Assembly: GCF_001424265.1 (NCBI RefSeq)
Contig: NZ_LMOV01000028.1
Coordinates: 62,001-126,000 of the forward strand
DNA from: Acidovorax sp. Leaf160
GTDB taxonomy: Bacteria; Pseudomonadota; Gammaproteobacteria; Burkholderiales; Burkholderiaceae_C
Direction: 5' to 3'
Length of the DNA stretch: 64,000 bases
Part shown: in pieces, positions 18,002-28,096 of the stretch
Position numbering within the stretch: position 1 is the first letter of the stretch
Layout: each line of letters begins with the position of its first letter
Made by a program: the position numbers and the translations under genes
The notes under the pieces: model-generated
What the model was told of the DNA's origin: nothing
The model's input: only the letters and a program-made list of their open reading frames with translations
Database searches by the model: none

Positions 18002-18402
18002 CGTGTGAACGCCGCTTCCGGGGGCTTGCGCTGGGGCCGCAGCGTGGCGAGTTCGAAACTGCGGTCACGCTCGCCGTCGAACCAGGTGACAACCACTTCC
18101 ACCTCATGCAGCAGAGGAATGTCAGGCCCAGACAATCCAGTGCGATAAGGGGCGCTGCTGACCTCCCAACGATAGCCGCCGGATTCGCCCGACTGCCGCC
18201 AGCCTTGCTCTGGAACCGCATCGCGCAGGGCGGCGACGGATTCGGCCAACAGCACGGCGCGCTGGTAGCGCTCCACGTCGCCCGCGCTGCGCGCACTGCC
18301 GCCCATCGCCCGATAGAGCATGCCAAGCGCCAGCGCCATGATGGCGAAGGCCACCAGCAATTCGAGAAGCGTCAGCCCCCGCTGACGCGTGCTGGGCATC
18401 AT
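17998..18402 (-). CDS. gspI: Type II secretion minor pseudopilin GspI
   Basis: The 134-residue protein carries the prepilin motif RG|LTLLELLVAFAIMALALG at residues 8-25 and a short beta domain with WRQSGESGGYRWEV and VEVVVTWFDGERDRSFEL, typical of GspI. It initiates the pseudopilus tip with GspJ and GspK. It overlaps gspH and gspJ by four bases on either side. Confidence 0.9.
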   Translation of the reverse strand: MMPSTRQRGLTLLELLVAFAIMALALGMLYRAMGGSARSAGDVERYQRAVLLAESVAALRDAVPEQGWRQSGESGGYRWEVSSAPYRTGLSGPDIPLLHEVEVVVTWFDGERDRSFELATLRPQRKPPEAAFTR

Positions 18403-18845
18403 GGCGTCAGAGCCTCCTGGCTCACCCGACCTGAAAGCCAGTCCACACGCAGGCGCGTACCCACCTGGGGAGAGCGCAGTATTTCGATGCTGCCACCAGT
18501 GGCGCCACCACTCGGGAGAAACAGGATGGAAGCCTTGCCGTCGGATCCCAGCTCGCGACCGGCGACGATGGCACGCAGTTGCAACGGCTCGGGCAGCGGC
18601 TTGCGCACGCCGTCCACTCCATAGGACCGGCTCTGCAGGTCGACAGTGAAGCGCACTTCGCGGCCTTCCGCGAGGGCAGTGCCCCTGGCCGCCCGCATCT
18701 GGCTGAACATGGTGCGGACGGCATCGCGGTACTGCGACGATTCGCGGAACCGCTCGAATGCGACTGGCACCAGCCCAATGACGAGTGCCAGGATCGCAAA
18801 GACCACCAACAGCTCTACCAACGTAAAGCCGCGCGCGCGACGCAT
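18399..18845 (-). CDS. gspH: Type II secretion minor pseudopilin GspH
   Basis: The 148-residue protein has the prepilin site RG|FTLVELLVVFAILALVIGL near the N terminus and a small globular domain of GspH/FimT type (FRESSQYRDAVRTMFSQMRAAR, GREVRFTVDL). It connects the tip complex to the GspG fibre. The stop overlaps the gspI start by four bases; gspG lies 30 bp upstream. Confidence 0.88.
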   Translation of the reverse strand: MRRARGFTLVELLVVFAILALVIGLVPVAFERFRESSQYRDAVRTMFSQMRAARGTALAEGREVRFTVDLQSRSYGVDGVRKPLPEPLQLRAIVAGRELGSDGKASILFLPSGGATGGSIEILRSPQVGTRLRVDWLSGRVSQEALTP

Positions 18846-18875
18846 GCTGCTGACGAAGGAAGAGAAAGCGCGTGC

Positions 18876-19331
18876 TTACTGCGTGTTCCGGATGTCAGCG
18901 GCCTCGCCGTCACCCCCGGGGGCGCCGTCAGAACCCAGCGACAGGATTTCGATACCGCCGTTGGCACCAGGACCGGTGTAGCGATAGGCGTGGCCCCAGG
19001 GGTCGGTAGGCACGCCTCCCTTCAGATAGGGGCCTGCCCAGCCATTGACGGCGCCGGGGCGCTTGACCAGGGCTTCCAGGCCCTCTTCGGTGGTGGGGTA
19101 GCGACCGACGTCGAGCTTGAACAGCTCAAGGGACTTGTCCAGATCAGCGATCTGAACACCCGCCGTTTTGGACTTGGCGCCGCCGAGTTGATTCAACACA
19201 CGCGGCCCCACGAGGCCGGCCAGCAGCGTCAGGATGGCCAGCACGACCAGCAGCTCGATGAGGGTAAAACCGCGCGCGGACCGGCGGGAGGGCATCTGGC
19301 CGACGGTACGGCTTGCACGGGATTGCGCCAT
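18876..19331 (-). CDS. gspG: Type II secretion major pseudopilin GspG
   Basis: The 151-residue protein has the canonical prepilin site RG|FTLIELLVVLAILTLLAGL at about residues 20-38. The conserved GspG body follows: ALYKLDxGRYPTTEEGL-type LFKLDVGRYPTTEEGLEAL, YLKGGVPTDPWGHAYRY, and a Gly/Asp-rich C-terminal loop like the calcium site of GspG. It builds the pseudopilus that pushes substrates through GspD. AAGGAG precedes the ATG. Confidence 0.95.
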   Translation of the reverse strand: MAQSRASRTVGQMPSRRSARGFTLIELLVVLAILTLLAGLVGPRVLNQLGGAKSKTAGVQIADLDKSLELFKLDVGRYPTTEEGLEALVKRPGAVNGWAGPYLKGGVPTDPWGHAYRYTGPGANGGIEILSLGSDGAPGGDGEAADIRNTQ

Positions 19332-19360
19332 GAAAAACGGCTCCTTCAGTAAACAAAAAA

Positions 19361-20629
19361 TTATACGGCGAGGTCGTTGATCGACAGGATGCCCAGCAGG
19401 ATCGACACGATGATGGCGGCAATCAGCACGCCCAGCACGAGAATCAGCACGGGCTCGACCAGCGTCAACAGGCGTTTGATACCTGTTTCCACCTCACGGT
19501 TCAATATGTTGGACAGCTCCAGCATCATGGGCCCGATGCGGCCTGTTTCCTCACCCACACGGATCAGGTTGATGGCAAGGGGTTCGAAGATGCGGGTGGC
19601 GGAAACCGCCTGCACCACCTTGCCGCCCTCCTTCACGATGGGCGCCACCTTGCCCAGGGACTGCTGCAGCACGGTGTTGCCCACGGTATCGGTCGCGATG
19701 TGGAGCGCGGTCAGCATTGGAACCCCATTCCCGAGCAAGGTGCCGAGAGAACGGGAAAAAAGTGTCAGCTGGTATTTCAACGTCAGGCGGCCGACGAGTG
19801 GCAGCCGCAGGAGCCATGCCTGCCACCAAGCGCGCCCACCGGGGGAGCGGAGCCAACGCATCATCAGCGAACCCAGACCGAACAGCAGCACCGCAATGAC
19901 GAGCCCGTAGCTCTTGAACGCATGGCCAAGCGCCATGACCCACTGGGTGGGCAGGGGCAGCGCATCGCCCATGTCGGTGAACAGCTTCTCGAACTGCGGC
20001 ACGACGAAACCCAGCATCGCGATGAGCGAGAGCACTGCCACGCCCAACAAGATGGCGGGATAGATGGTGGCCGAGATCACGCTTTCGCGCAGGGCCCGTT
20101 GCCGCTCCATGTGCTCGACCAGCCGCTCCATCACCGCGGACATCTGCCCGCTGGCCTCCCCGGAGCGGATCATGTTGATGTAGAAGTCGCCGAACAGGTC
20201 GCGATGCGCCGCCAAGGCGCGGCTCAGCGGCGTGCCACCCTTCACGGCGTCGAGCACGCCCTGCAGCATCGCAGCCACGCTGGGCTTGTAGCTCATCTCG
20301 ATCAGCACGCGCAGCGCGTTGTCGAGCGCCAGCCCGGCCCGCAGCATGATGGAGAGTTCGGAGGTCAGTGCCAGCACGTCGGAGGACTTGACGGGGCTCT
20401 TGTCGACCCGGCCCTTGCGCACCGGAGCGATGGCCGCCGCCCCCGCGGCAGTCGACGATGCGGCACCCTTGCTGATCGCGGCGCCGGGCGTGATGCCCTC
20501 CGTCACTGCCAGGGGCGTCATTCCCTGCTCCCGCAGCAGCTTCAGCACGGCAGCCTCGCTGGCCGCGTTCAGGTGGCCTTCGGTGATCTTGCCCGCCGCG
20601 GAAACACCCCGCCAAGAGTAATCAGGCAT
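19361..20629 (-). CDS. gspF: Type II secretion inner-membrane platform protein GspF
   Basis: The 422-residue protein has the duplicated T2SSF domain architecture. The first cytoplasmic domain includes ALTSELSIMLRAGLALDNAL (about 90-110), followed by a pair of membrane helices around residues 190-245. The second copy contains FSRSLGTLLGNGVPMLTAL, and a C-terminal helix ends the protein. It anchors pseudopilus assembly. Its start overlaps the end of gspE by 8 bp. Confidence 0.95.
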   Translation of the reverse strand: MPDYSWRGVSAAGKITEGHLNAASEAAVLKLLREQGMTPLAVTEGITPGAAISKGAASSTAAGAAAIAPVRKGRVDKSPVKSSDVLALTSELSIMLRAGLALDNALRVLIEMSYKPSVAAMLQGVLDAVKGGTPLSRALAAHRDLFGDFYINMIRSGEASGQMSAVMERLVEHMERQRALRESVISATIYPAILLGVAVLSLIAMLGFVVPQFEKLFTDMGDALPLPTQWVMALGHAFKSYGLVIAVLLFGLGSLMMRWLRSPGGRAWWQAWLLRLPLVGRLTLKYQLTLFSRSLGTLLGNGVPMLTALHIATDTVGNTVLQQSLGKVAPIVKEGGKVVQAVSATRIFEPLAINLIRVGEETGRIGPMMLELSNILNREVETGIKRLLTLVEPVLILVLGVLIAAIIVSILLGILSINDLAV

Positions 20630-22364
20630 CGGACTGATCCTGCGTCACGCGCGCCAACTCGTCCAGCGTGGTCATGCCCGCCGCCACCTTGCGCAACCCG
20701 TCCTCATACAGGTTCAGCATGCCCGCCTGGGAGGCCAGTGCGTTGAGCGCGTTCGCGTCGCGGCCTTCGATGATCGCGCGCCGCATGGGTTCGTCCAGCA
20801 CGAAGAGCTCATGGATGCCGGTGCGCCCCCGGTAGCCCGATTGCCTGCAATGCTCGCAGCCGACAGCGCGGTACACCGGCTGCCCCATGGCGGAAAACCG
20901 GCCCAGTCCGGTGCTTTCGCGGACTTCCGGGCCGGGCTCGTACGCCTCCTTGCACTGCCCGCACAGGGTACGCACCAGACGCTGGGCCAGCACGCCGTTG
21001 ACTGCGGACGTGATGAGATAGCCCTCGACGCCCATGTCCTTCATCCGGATCACCGCGCCTGCGGCCGTGTTGGTGTGCAGGGTGGACAGCACCAGGTGCC
21101 CCGTCAGCGCGGACTGCACGGCGATCTGGGCCGTCTCGCCATCGCGCATTTCGCCGATCATGATGATGTCGGGATCCTGGCGGAGGATGGAGCGCAGCGC
21201 ATTGGCAAACGTCAGGTTGATCTGCGGATGCACCTGGATCTGGTTGATGCCCTCCAGCTGATATTCCACCGGGTCTTCCACGGTGATGATCTTGTTGGCC
21301 TCGGCGTCGATCTTGGACAGGGCGGCATACAGCGTGGTGGTCTTGCCGGAACCGGTGGGGCCGGTCACGAGCAGGATGCCGTGGGGACGCGCCAGCAGCT
21401 CGTTGAAACGCCCCAGCGTGTCTTTCGCGAAGCCCATCTTTTTCAGATCGAGCCGCACGCTGGCCCGATCGAGCACCCGCATCACGACGCTTTCGCCATG
21501 CACGGTGGGCACGGTGGACACCCGCAGGTCCAGCTCGCGCCCCTTGACGCGGGTCTTGATACGGCCGTCCTGCGGCAGGCGACGCTCGGCGATGTCGAGA
21601 TGCGCCAGCAGCTTGACCCGGGAGTTGACCGCGGCACTCAGACGCGGCGGCACCAGTTCGCCGACGTGAATCACCCCGTCCACCCGGTAGCGCACATGCA
21701 GACCGTCGTCGAACGGCTCCAGGTGGATGTCCGAGGCGCGCAGGTCGATCACCCGCCCGATGATGGAATTGACCAGACGGATCACTGGCGCTTCGCTGGC
21801 CAGATCCTTCAGATGCTCGACGAAATCGCCGCCATCGGTCCCGTCGCCAAAGCCGTCGTCGGTGTCCTCTTCGTCCGCGCCCTGCTCCACCACGGGCTCG
21901 GCCAGGGCCTTTTCGATGTCGGTGTCGAGCGCGAGATGGGGAACGATCGCGTGGCCCGTGGCGAGACGCAACCCCTTCACCACGAAGGCATCCTGCGGCA
22001 CCGCCATGGCGACGTGCAGACGGCCCTCGGTCACCCGCAGCGGATAGACGCTGTTCGCTTGCAGAAACTCGGGCAGCAGCCCTTCGACCTCCGGCATGAC
22101 TTCCGGAAACTCGGCGGCCGTGACGATGGGCACACCCAGTTGCCGCGACAGCGCCTGGATGACGTCCAGCTCCGACACCAGCCCCAGCCGCACGAGGACG
22201 CGGCCCAGCATGCCGCCCATTTCCTGCTGCGCCGATAGCGCGCGCTCGAGATCGCGAGCGCTCAACTTGGCCGACTGGACCAGCAATTCACCCAGCGCAG
22301 GCCTGTGCACAGGCGTTGGATCTACCAGGGGTTCGATGCGTTCGGGGAGGGTGTTGGTCGTCAT
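20622..22364 (-). CDS. gspE: Type II secretion assembly ATPase GspE
   Basis: About 580 residues. An N-terminal MshEN-like domain that contacts GspL comes first, then the ATPase core with Walker A GPTGSGKTTTLYAAL, the Asp box and the His box region. A zinc-type tetracysteine element follows near the C terminus (CGQC ... CEHC). It powers pseudopilus extension. The ATG at 22364 is chosen because the protein aligns from MTTNTLPERIEP; the upstream extension is low-complexity. It is the first gene of the operon, so the promoter should lie in 22365-22536. Confidence 0.95.
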   Translation of the reverse strand: MTTNTLPERIEPLVDPTPVHRPALGELLVQSAKLSARDLERALSAQQEMGGMLGRVLVRLGLVSELDVIQALSRQLGVPIVTAAEFPEVMPEVEGLLPEFLQANSVYPLRVTEGRLHVAMAVPQDAFVVKGLRLATGHAIVPHLALDTDIEKALAEPVVEQGADEEDTDDGFGDGTDGGDFVEHLKDLASEAPVIRLVNSIIGRVIDLRASDIHLEPFDDGLHVRYRVDGVIHVGELVPPRLSAAVNSRVKLLAHLDIAERRLPQDGRIKTRVKGRELDLRVSTVPTVHGESVVMRVLDRASVRLDLKKMGFAKDTLGRFNELLARPHGILLVTGPTGSGKTTTLYAALSKIDAEANKIITVEDPVEYQLEGINQIQVHPQINLTFANALRSILRQDPDIIMIGEMRDGETAQIAVQSALTGHLVLSTLHTNTAAGAVIRMKDMGVEGYLITSAVNGVLAQRLVRTLCGQCKEAYEPGPEVRESTGLGRFSAMGQPVYRAVGCEHCRQSGYRGRTGIHELFVLDEPMRRAIIEGRDANALNALASQAGMLNLYEDGLRKVAAGMTTLDELARVTQDQSDA

Positions 22365-22536
22365 GAAGGTGTGCAATGGCTCGCCATGGGCCGCGCCGCA
22401 CGCGGCCGAGCGCGCGGCGGGGTGCAAGTGTAGCCGCGCCGGTCGGCAGCACGGAATGGCCCGGCCCGGGCGCTACGCGGTGAAGTGACCGACGTTTACT
22501 CGCAAGCCAACCCGGGCCAGCAGCCCCATCCCTGCA

Positions 22537-23082
22537 TCAGGCAAATACTTCCGCCTGGCGGAGGGACGTGCCGTTCATGTCCTTGGCAGACAGGCTCGGC
22601 GCCCCCTCGAAATGCCAATCGATGGCCAGATCGGGATCGTTCCATGCGATGCTGCGCTCGTGCTCGGGCGCGTAGTAATCCGTGGTTTTATACAGAAAGT
22701 CGGCGGTGGGGCTCAGCACCACGAAGCCGTGCGCAAAACCCGGCGGCACCCAGAGCTGACGGTTGTTCTGCTCGCTGAGTTCCACGCCAACCCACTGACC
22801 GAAAGTGGGTGAGCTGCGGCGGATATCCACCGCCACATCGAACACAGCCCCCTGCACCACCCGCACCAGTTTGCCCTGGGGCTGGACGATCTGGTAGTGG
22901 AGCCCCCGAAGAACGCCTTGGGCACTGCGGCTGTGGTTGTCCTGGACGAACTGGTAATGGGTGTGGGTCTCGGCGTTGAATTGCTTTTGGTTGAAGCTCT
23001 CCATGAAGAAGCCGCGCGAATCGCCAAAGACTCTGGGCTCGATGACAAGGACTTCGGGGATGCGGGTGGCAGTGATTTTCAT
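22537..23082 (-). CDS. rfbC: dTDP-4-dehydrorhamnose 3,5-epimerase
   Basis: The 181-residue cupin-fold enzyme shows FGDSRGFFMESF near residues 19-30, the active-site RGLHYQ (His62) and WVPPGFAHGFVVLS. It converts dTDP-4-keto-6-deoxy-glucose to dTDP-4-keto-rhamnose in L-rhamnose donor synthesis. It is the last gene of the rfb unit and follows the TPR glycosyltransferase gene by four bases. About 170 bp without a gene separate it from gspE. Confidence 0.95.
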   Translation of the reverse strand: MKITATRIPEVLVIEPRVFGDSRGFFMESFNQKQFNAETHTHYQFVQDNHSRSAQGVLRGLHYQIVQPQGKLVRVVQGAVFDVAVDIRRSSPTFGQWVGVELSEQNNRQLWVPPGFAHGFVVLSPTADFLYKTTDYYAPEHERSIAWNDPDLAIDWHFEGAPSLSAKDMNGTSLRQAEVFA

Positions 23083-23086
23083 GGGC

Positions 23087-24997
23087 TCAGTTCACGTGGA
23101 TCGGCGTGTCGATTGGCTGTTGGGTGTGCAAGGGTCGTATCGCTCTGACCGAGAACTGCCGAGGCGGGAGCCCCTGTCTGTGCCAGGCGACCATTTGCTC
23201 GTAGGCTGATTCCAGATCCTGGGCAAACGCTGCAGCGTCGAACAAGGGCGAATGCGGCTTATTTTGTGCAAGCCGGTCCTTGAGAGACTGCAGTTTGGCG
23301 GGGTGACGCGCCAGATCCAATGCCAGAGCCTCGTAGGCTTGCAGGTTGTGCGTGATCAGCTTCGGCAGATCCACTGCCTGAAGCAGGCTGGCCGCAACGC
23401 GGCCTGCGAACGAATCACCCAGACATGTCAGAACGGGCAGGCCCGCCCACAACGCATCGCTGGCCGTGGTGTGGGCATTGATGGGCAGCGTATCCAGGAA
23501 GAGATCGGCCAAGCGGTGCCGTGCCAGGTGGATGTCCACCGGCCTGCGGGGAGAGAACACCAATCGCCGCCCAGCCACACCTCGCCGCTCCGCCTCTTGG
23601 CGAAGGTTGCGAGCGACGCCTTCACATTCGCTGATGAACCACAGTGAGCTGTTTGGCACAGCCTTCAACAGCCGCATCCAGACGTCGAACACCTCAGGGG
23701 TGATCTTGTAGGTGTTGTTGAATGCAGCAAATACGAAGCCGCTTTCGGGCAGGCCTTCGCTGGCCCTGGTGAAAACGTCGGTGCTCATTGCACGCAGACT
23801 GTCGTTCGGCTGATAGCAGTGCGGCATCTGCACGATGTGCTCGGCATACCGATCTGCATGATCGAACGGCGTGACGACCTCGTCGCCGATGATGTAGTCA
23901 TAGGCTGCGTGGCCCATGCTGCCGGGGTAGCCGAGAAAGTTCACCGCGATGGGGGCGGGCTTTCTTAAAAATAGCTCGAATCGCTCTCCGCGCGTGTGAC
24001 CCTTGAGATCGACGACGACGTCGATCTGATTGGCACGAAGGCTTTCCACGATGTCTTCATCGGAGTATTCCCGCACCTCGAGGAATTCGTCGAAGGCGGA
24101 ACGCAGCCGTTGCCTCATCGCATCTTCCGAGTCTTGACCGAAAGAGTAGGCATAGCTTCGAACCCGGCGTCTGTCGTGCCTCTCGAACACTTGGGCCATC
24201 AGGAGCGCCGTGGCATGGGCGTGGAAATCTGCCGACAGATAGGCAATGCGAATGGGAGCGGACGTAGATTCGTTTCGAGAATCCATATCGGCACCGGCAC
24301 CGGCACCGGCACCGGCATCGGCATCGGCATCGACATCAAGCCTCGGCACGGCACGCAGAGAAGACTCCGCTCTATAGGCAAACTGCTCCGCATACCGGCG
24401 GTGCTCCAGCGGGTCGTCGCTCAGCCAGAGCATGGCGAATGGGGAGACGGGCAACAGACCCGCGGCGACACAGGCCAGCACTCGCGGGCGCACCGCATCA
24501 AGCTCCGGCCAATCGCACAGCGCAGCGAGGGACTGGGCCAAGCCGCCAAGCGCCAGTGCCTCGTCGGGTGACAGCACGAGCACCTGGCGGTAAGCGGCAC
24601 AGGCCTGCACATGGCGGCCGAGCACCTGCAGCGCCTCGGCCTTGTTGAGCCAGGCGGCGGTGTAGTGAGGCCTGCGGGCAATGGCGCGCTCGCTGGCCTC
24701 GAGCGCTTCTTCCTGGCAACCGAGCTCCTTGAAGGCATTTCCCAGGTTGTGATACGCCACCGGGTCCTCCGGCCAGATCAGCAGGCTCTGCTGAAAGCAC
24801 CGCAATGCTTCCCTGGCCTGTCCCTGGTGCGCCTTCACGATGCCCAGCAGATGCCAGGCCAGCGCGTGCTGTGGCTGTTCCTGCAGCACGCCGCGGTAGA
24901 CAGACTCCGCCTGGTCGAAAAGCGTCTGCTGCTGAAATTGCAACCCTTCCCGCAGGCGCTGGCCCCAGGGATCGACGTTCCCTGCCTGAAACGTCAT
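23087..24997 (-). CDS. TPR-containing O-GlcNAc-transferase-like glycosyltransferase (SPINDLY/GT41 type)
   Basis: About 636 residues. The N-terminal 180 residues form TPR repeats ([39 protein letters not shown]). A low-complexity Asp-Ala/Gly-Ala linker (about 220-236) comes next, then the catalytic half of the GT41 family: [44 protein letters not shown] and [20 protein letters not shown]. Such enzymes glycosylate cytosolic or to-be-exported proteins; bacterial relatives modify flagellin or adhesins. Its ATG overlaps the rfbA stop by four bases, so it is expressed with the dTDP-rhamnose genes. The donor sugar (GlcNAc, rhamnose or other) is unknown. Confidence 0.88.
   Translation of the reverse strand: MTFQAGNVDPWGQRLREGLQFQQQTLFDQAESVYRGVLQEQPQHALAWHLLGIVKAHQGQAREALRCFQQSLLIWPEDPVAYHNLGNAFKELGCQEEALEASERAIARRPHYTAAWLNKAEALQVLGRHVQACAAYRQVLVLSPDEALALGGLAQSLAALCDWPELDAVRPRVLACVAAGLLPVSPFAMLWLSDDPLEHRRYAEQFAYRAESSLRAVPRLDVDADADAGAGAGAGADMDSRNESTSAPIRIAYLSADFHAHATALLMAQVFERHDRRRVRSYAYSFGQDSEDAMRQRLRSAFDEFLEVREYSDEDIVESLRANQIDVVVDLKGHTRGERFELFLRKPAPIAVNFLGYPGSMGHAAYDYIIGDEVVTPFDHADRYAEHIVQMPHCYQPNDSLRAMSTDVFTRASEGLPESGFVFAAFNNTYKITPEVFDVWMRLLKAVPNSSLWFISECEGVARNLRQEAERRGVAGRRLVFSPRRPVDIHLARHRLADLFLDTLPINAHTTASDALWAGLPVLTCLGDSFAGRVAASLLQAVDLPKLITHNLQAYEALALDLARHPAKLQSLKDRLAQNKPHSPLFDAAAFAQDLESAYEQMVAWHRQGLPPRQFSVRAIRPLHTQQPIDTPIHVN
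24288..24335 (-). repeat. Hexanucleotide tandem repeat in the TPR glycosyltransferase gene
   Basis: Eight consecutive 6-base units of the form (c/t)cggca, the last one tcgaca, encode the Asp-Ala and Gly-Ala repeats of the linker. Because the unit is a multiple of three, copy-number changes would lengthen or shorten the linker without breaking the frame. Confidence 0.85.
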
Positions 24998-25881
24998 GGC
25001 TGCACGGGGTCCCTCAGGATGCGCTCCAGATATTTGCCATATCCGCTCTTCAACAAGGGCTTGGCCAGCCGCTCCAGTTGGGCGCTGTCGATGAATCCCC
25101 GGCGCCATGCAATTTCCTCGGGGCAGGCGATCTTCAGCCCCTGGCGGTGCTCGAGCGTGGCGATGAACTGCCCTGCTTCGAGCAGGCTTTCATGGGTGCC
25201 AGTGTCCAGCCAGGCATAGCCGCGCCCCATGATTTCCACATGCAGCGCGTCCCGCTCGAGGTACAGGCGGTTCAGATCGGTGATTTCCAGCTCGCCACGC
25301 GCAGACGGCTTGAGCTGGCGTGCGAGCTCCACGACATCGCGGTCGTAGAAGTACAGACCCGTGACCGCGTAGCTCGACTTGGGCGCTTCGGGCTTTTCCT
25401 CGATGGACAGCACCTTACCGTTCGCGTCGAACTGGGCCACGCCGTATCGCTCCGGGTCCAGCACGTGGTAGGCGAACACGCTGGCGCCCTGCTCCCGCTG
25501 CATGGCGTGGCCCAGCAGGTCCTCGAAGTCGTGCCCGTGAAAGATGTTGTCGCCCAGCACCAGCGCGCAGGGGCTGCCGGCCAGAAACTCTTCTCCGATC
25601 AGGAACGCCTGGGCCAGGCCGTCCGGGCTCGGCTGCACCGCGTACTGCAGGCTGATGCCCCACTGGCTGCCGTCCCCCAGCAGTTGTTCGAAGCGTGGCG
25701 TGTCTTGCGGCGTGCTGATGATCAGGATGTCGCGGATACCCGCCAGCATGAGCGTGCTGAGCGGGTAATAGATCATGGGCTTGTCGTAGACCGGGAGCAG
25801 CTGCTTGCTGATGGCCAGCGTCGCCGGGTGCAGACGGGTGCCGGAGCCCCCGGCGAGGATGATGCCTTTGCGTTGGATCAT
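24994..25881 (-). CDS. rfbA: Glucose-1-phosphate thymidylyltransferase
   Basis: The 295-residue enzyme has the nucleotidyltransferase signature [14 protein letters not shown] (about 8-21) with the catalytic [11 protein letters not shown], followed by [10 protein letters not shown] and VTGLYFYD. It makes dTDP-glucose, the first step to dTDP-L-rhamnose. The ATG at 25881 matches the usual family start [11 protein letters not shown]. It sits between rfbD and the TPR glycosyltransferase. Confidence 0.95.
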   Translation of the reverse strand: MIQRKGIILAGGSGTRLHPATLAISKQLLPVYDKPMIYYPLSTLMLAGIRDILIISTPQDTPRFEQLLGDGSQWGISLQYAVQPSPDGLAQAFLIGEEFLAGSPCALVLGDNIFHGHDFEDLLGHAMQREQGASVFAYHVLDPERYGVAQFDANGKVLSIEEKPEAPKSSYAVTGLYFYDRDVVELARQLKPSARGELEITDLNRLYLERDALHVEIMGRGYAWLDTGTHESLLEAGQFIATLEHRQGLKIACPEEIAWRRGFIDSAQLERLAKPLLKSGYGKYLERILRDPVQP

Positions 25882-25897
25882 GGGTTTCCTGGGGTAT

Positions 25898-26788
25898 CTA
25901 CAGCGTCTCGCGCAGCATGCGTGCCACGCCAGCCTGCCACGGGGGCAGTACGAGACCGAAGGTGTGCTGGAGCTTGAGGGTGTCCAGCCGTGAGTTGTGA
26001 GGCCGGCGGGCCGGGGTCGGGAAGGCACTCGTGGGGACCGCATCCACGTCGCGACTGGAGGCCTTCAGCGGAAGGCCTGCCGCTTCGGCCTGCTGCAGCA
26101 CGAATTGCGCGTAGCCGTGCCAATGGGTTTCGCCACTGGCCACCACGTGGTAGAGACCGGCCTTGGAGCGGTCGGCCAGCGTAGCGCGCACGGCATGCGC
26201 CGTGACGTCGGCCAGCAACTCGGCGCCGGTGGGCGCGCCGAACTGGTCATCGATGACGGTCAGGCGGTCGCGCTCCTGCGCCAGCCGCAGCATGGTTTTG
26301 GCGAAGTTGCCACCCCGGGCCGCATAGACCCAGCTGGTGCGAAAGATCAGGTGATTCGGACAGTGCTGCGCGACCTGCTGCTCGCCTTCGAGCTTGGTGC
26401 GGCCGTAGGCGCTGAGCGGCCCGGTGGCGTCGCCCTCCGCCCACGGGCGGGAGCCGCTGCCGTCGAAGACGTAATCGGTGGAGTAATGCACCATCAGGGC
26501 ACCCAGCTCGTGCGCTGCGCGGGCGACGGCTCCGGGGGTCGTGGCGTTCAGCGTTCGAGCGAAGTCTTCCTCGCGCTCCGCCTTGTCCACGGCGGTATGC
26601 GCTGCGGCGTTGACCACCACGTCCGGGCGCAGCCGGCGCACGGTCTCTGCCACCTCCTCGGGACGACTGAAATCGGCCACATGCTCCCGGCTGTCGTGAT
26701 CGAGCGCGGTCAACTCACCCAGGCATGCCAGGCTGCGCTGCAGTTCCCAGCCGACCTGCCCGTTGCAACCCAGCAGCAGCACCTTCAT
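25898..26788 (-). CDS. rfbD: dTDP-4-dehydrorhamnose reductase
   Basis: The 296-residue extended SDR shows the NAD(P)-binding [10 protein letters not shown] at residues 7-16, DYVFDG and the catalytic YGRTKLEGE. It reduces dTDP-4-keto-rhamnose to dTDP-L-rhamnose. The start overlaps the rfbB stop by four bases. Confidence 0.95.
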   Translation of the reverse strand: MKVLLLGCNGQVGWELQRSLACLGELTALDHDSREHVADFSRPEEVAETVRRLRPDVVVNAAAHTAVDKAEREEDFARTLNATTPGAVARAAHELGALMVHYSTDYVFDGSGSRPWAEGDATGPLSAYGRTKLEGEQQVAQHCPNHLIFRTSWVYAARGGNFAKTMLRLAQERDRLTVIDDQFGAPTGAELLADVTAHAVRATLADRSKAGLYHVVASGETHWHGYAQFVLQQAEAAGLPLKASSRDVDAVPTSAFPTPARRPHNSRLDTLKLQHTFGLVLPPWQAGVARMLRETL

Positions 26789-27855
26789 GCGGCGGCCTTC
26801 GTGTCGTACTGCCTGGCCACCCACTCGCGGTAGGCACCGCTTTGCACGTCGCTCACCCAGTCGGCATGCGCCAAATACCATTCCACGGTCTTGCGAATAC
26901 CGGTTTCGAAGGTTTCGGCGGGCTTCCAGCCCAGTTCGCGCTCGAGCTTGCGTGCGTCGATGGCGTACCGGCGGTCATGGCCCGGGCGATCGGTGACGTA
27001 GGTGATCTGGTCCTTGTAGGGCTTGCCATCGGCGCGGGGGCTCAATTCATCGAGCAGCGCGCAGACCGTGTGCACGATCTCGATGTTGGGTTTCTCGTTC
27101 CAGCCGCCCACGTTGTAGGTCTCGCCCACCCGGCCGGCATCGAGCACGCGGCGAATGGCGCTGCAATGATCCTTCACATAGAGCCAATCCCGCACCTGCA
27201 TGCCATCGCCATAGATCGGCAGGGGCTTGCCTGCGAGGGCGTTGACGATCATCAGCGGGATGAGCTTTTCCGGGAAGTGGTAAGGGCCGTAGTTGTTGCT
27301 GCAGTTGGTGGTGAGCACCGGCAGGCCGTAGGTGTGGTGCCAGGCGCGCACCAGATGATCGCTCGCAGCCTTGCTGGCCGAATACGGGCTGTTGGGCTCG
27401 TAGGGATGGTTTTCCGTGAAGGCCGGCGCATCGGCAGACAGGCTGCCATACACCTCATCGGTCGACACGTGCAACAGCCGGAACGCCGATCTCTCCTCGG
27501 CAGGCAGTTCCTGCCAGTACGCCCGCACCGACTCCAGCAAGCGGAAGGTTCCCACCACGTTGGTTTGAACGAACTCGCCCGGACCGTGAATGGACCGGTC
27601 CACATGGGACTCTGCCGCGAAGTTGACGACCGCACGCGGGCGGTGCTCCGCCAGAAGCCGGGCGAGCAGATCGGCATCGCCGATGTCGCCCTGCACGAAC
27701 ACGTGACGCGGGTCGGACTGCAGGGACGCCAGCGTCTGCAGGTTGCCGGCGTAGGTGAGCTTGTCAAGGTTGACGACAGGCTCTTGCGATGCGGCAAGCC
27801 AGTCCAGAACGAAGTTGGCGCCGATGAAGCCTGCGCCGCCAGTGACGAGAATCAT
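26785..27855 (-). CDS. rfbB: dTDP-glucose 4,6-dehydratase
   Basis: The 356-residue extended SDR begins [16 protein letters not shown] (NAD site), has STDEVYG and the catalytic [11 protein letters not shown], and [14 protein letters not shown]. It forms dTDP-4-keto-6-deoxyglucose. It is the first gene of the rfb unit B-D-A-(TPR transferase)-C. The 240 bp to the divergent TetR gene should hold promoters for both directions; I see no convincing -35/-10 pair and no good ribosome-binding site before this ATG. Confidence 0.95.
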   Translation of the reverse strand: MILVTGGAGFIGANFVLDWLAASQEPVVNLDKLTYAGNLQTLASLQSDPRHVFVQGDIGDADLLARLLAEHRPRAVVNFAAESHVDRSIHGPGEFVQTNVVGTFRLLESVRAYWQELPAEERSAFRLLHVSTDEVYGSLSADAPAFTENHPYEPNSPYSASKAASDHLVRAWHHTYGLPVLTTNCSNNYGPYHFPEKLIPLMIVNALAGKPLPIYGDGMQVRDWLYVKDHCSAIRRVLDAGRVGETYNVGGWNEKPNIEIVHTVCALLDELSPRADGKPYKDQITYVTDRPGHDRRYAIDARKLERELGWKPAETFETGIRKTVEWYLAHADWVSDVQSGAYREWVARQYDTKAAA

Positions 27856-28096
27856 AAGAAGAGAGGAGTCGAGAGGGGCCGGGTCGGCAGGGCAGGAATT
27901 ATCACACCTCGCCTCCTCCTTCCTTGCGGGAGCCCGTCGGCTGGCCCGGGCCCACGGGCGTGCTCACCCGCCTGCGGTCTGCCCGTCGATCGGGCCCTGG
28001 CGCGACAGGCCGTGCTGCACTGCAGCGTGTGCATCGATCAGGCGTGGGGTAGAGTGGTCGCGAGACACCTTAACGACGAGACAGTGGAGGCAGCAG

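Noticed and set aside
22790-22810. PTFG match inside rfbC, resembling the Gsp C-terminal motif
   Set aside because: It belongs to a segment I recognise as conserved in RmlC enzymes, is internal, and is unrelated to the secretion proteins.
27930-27960. GC-rich inverted repeat (GCCCGT/ACGGGC) between rfbB and the TetR gene as a possible operator
   Set aside because: The arms are short with a 16-base, itself self-complementary spacer, so chance in GC-rich DNA is likely; it does not have typical TetR operator symmetry.
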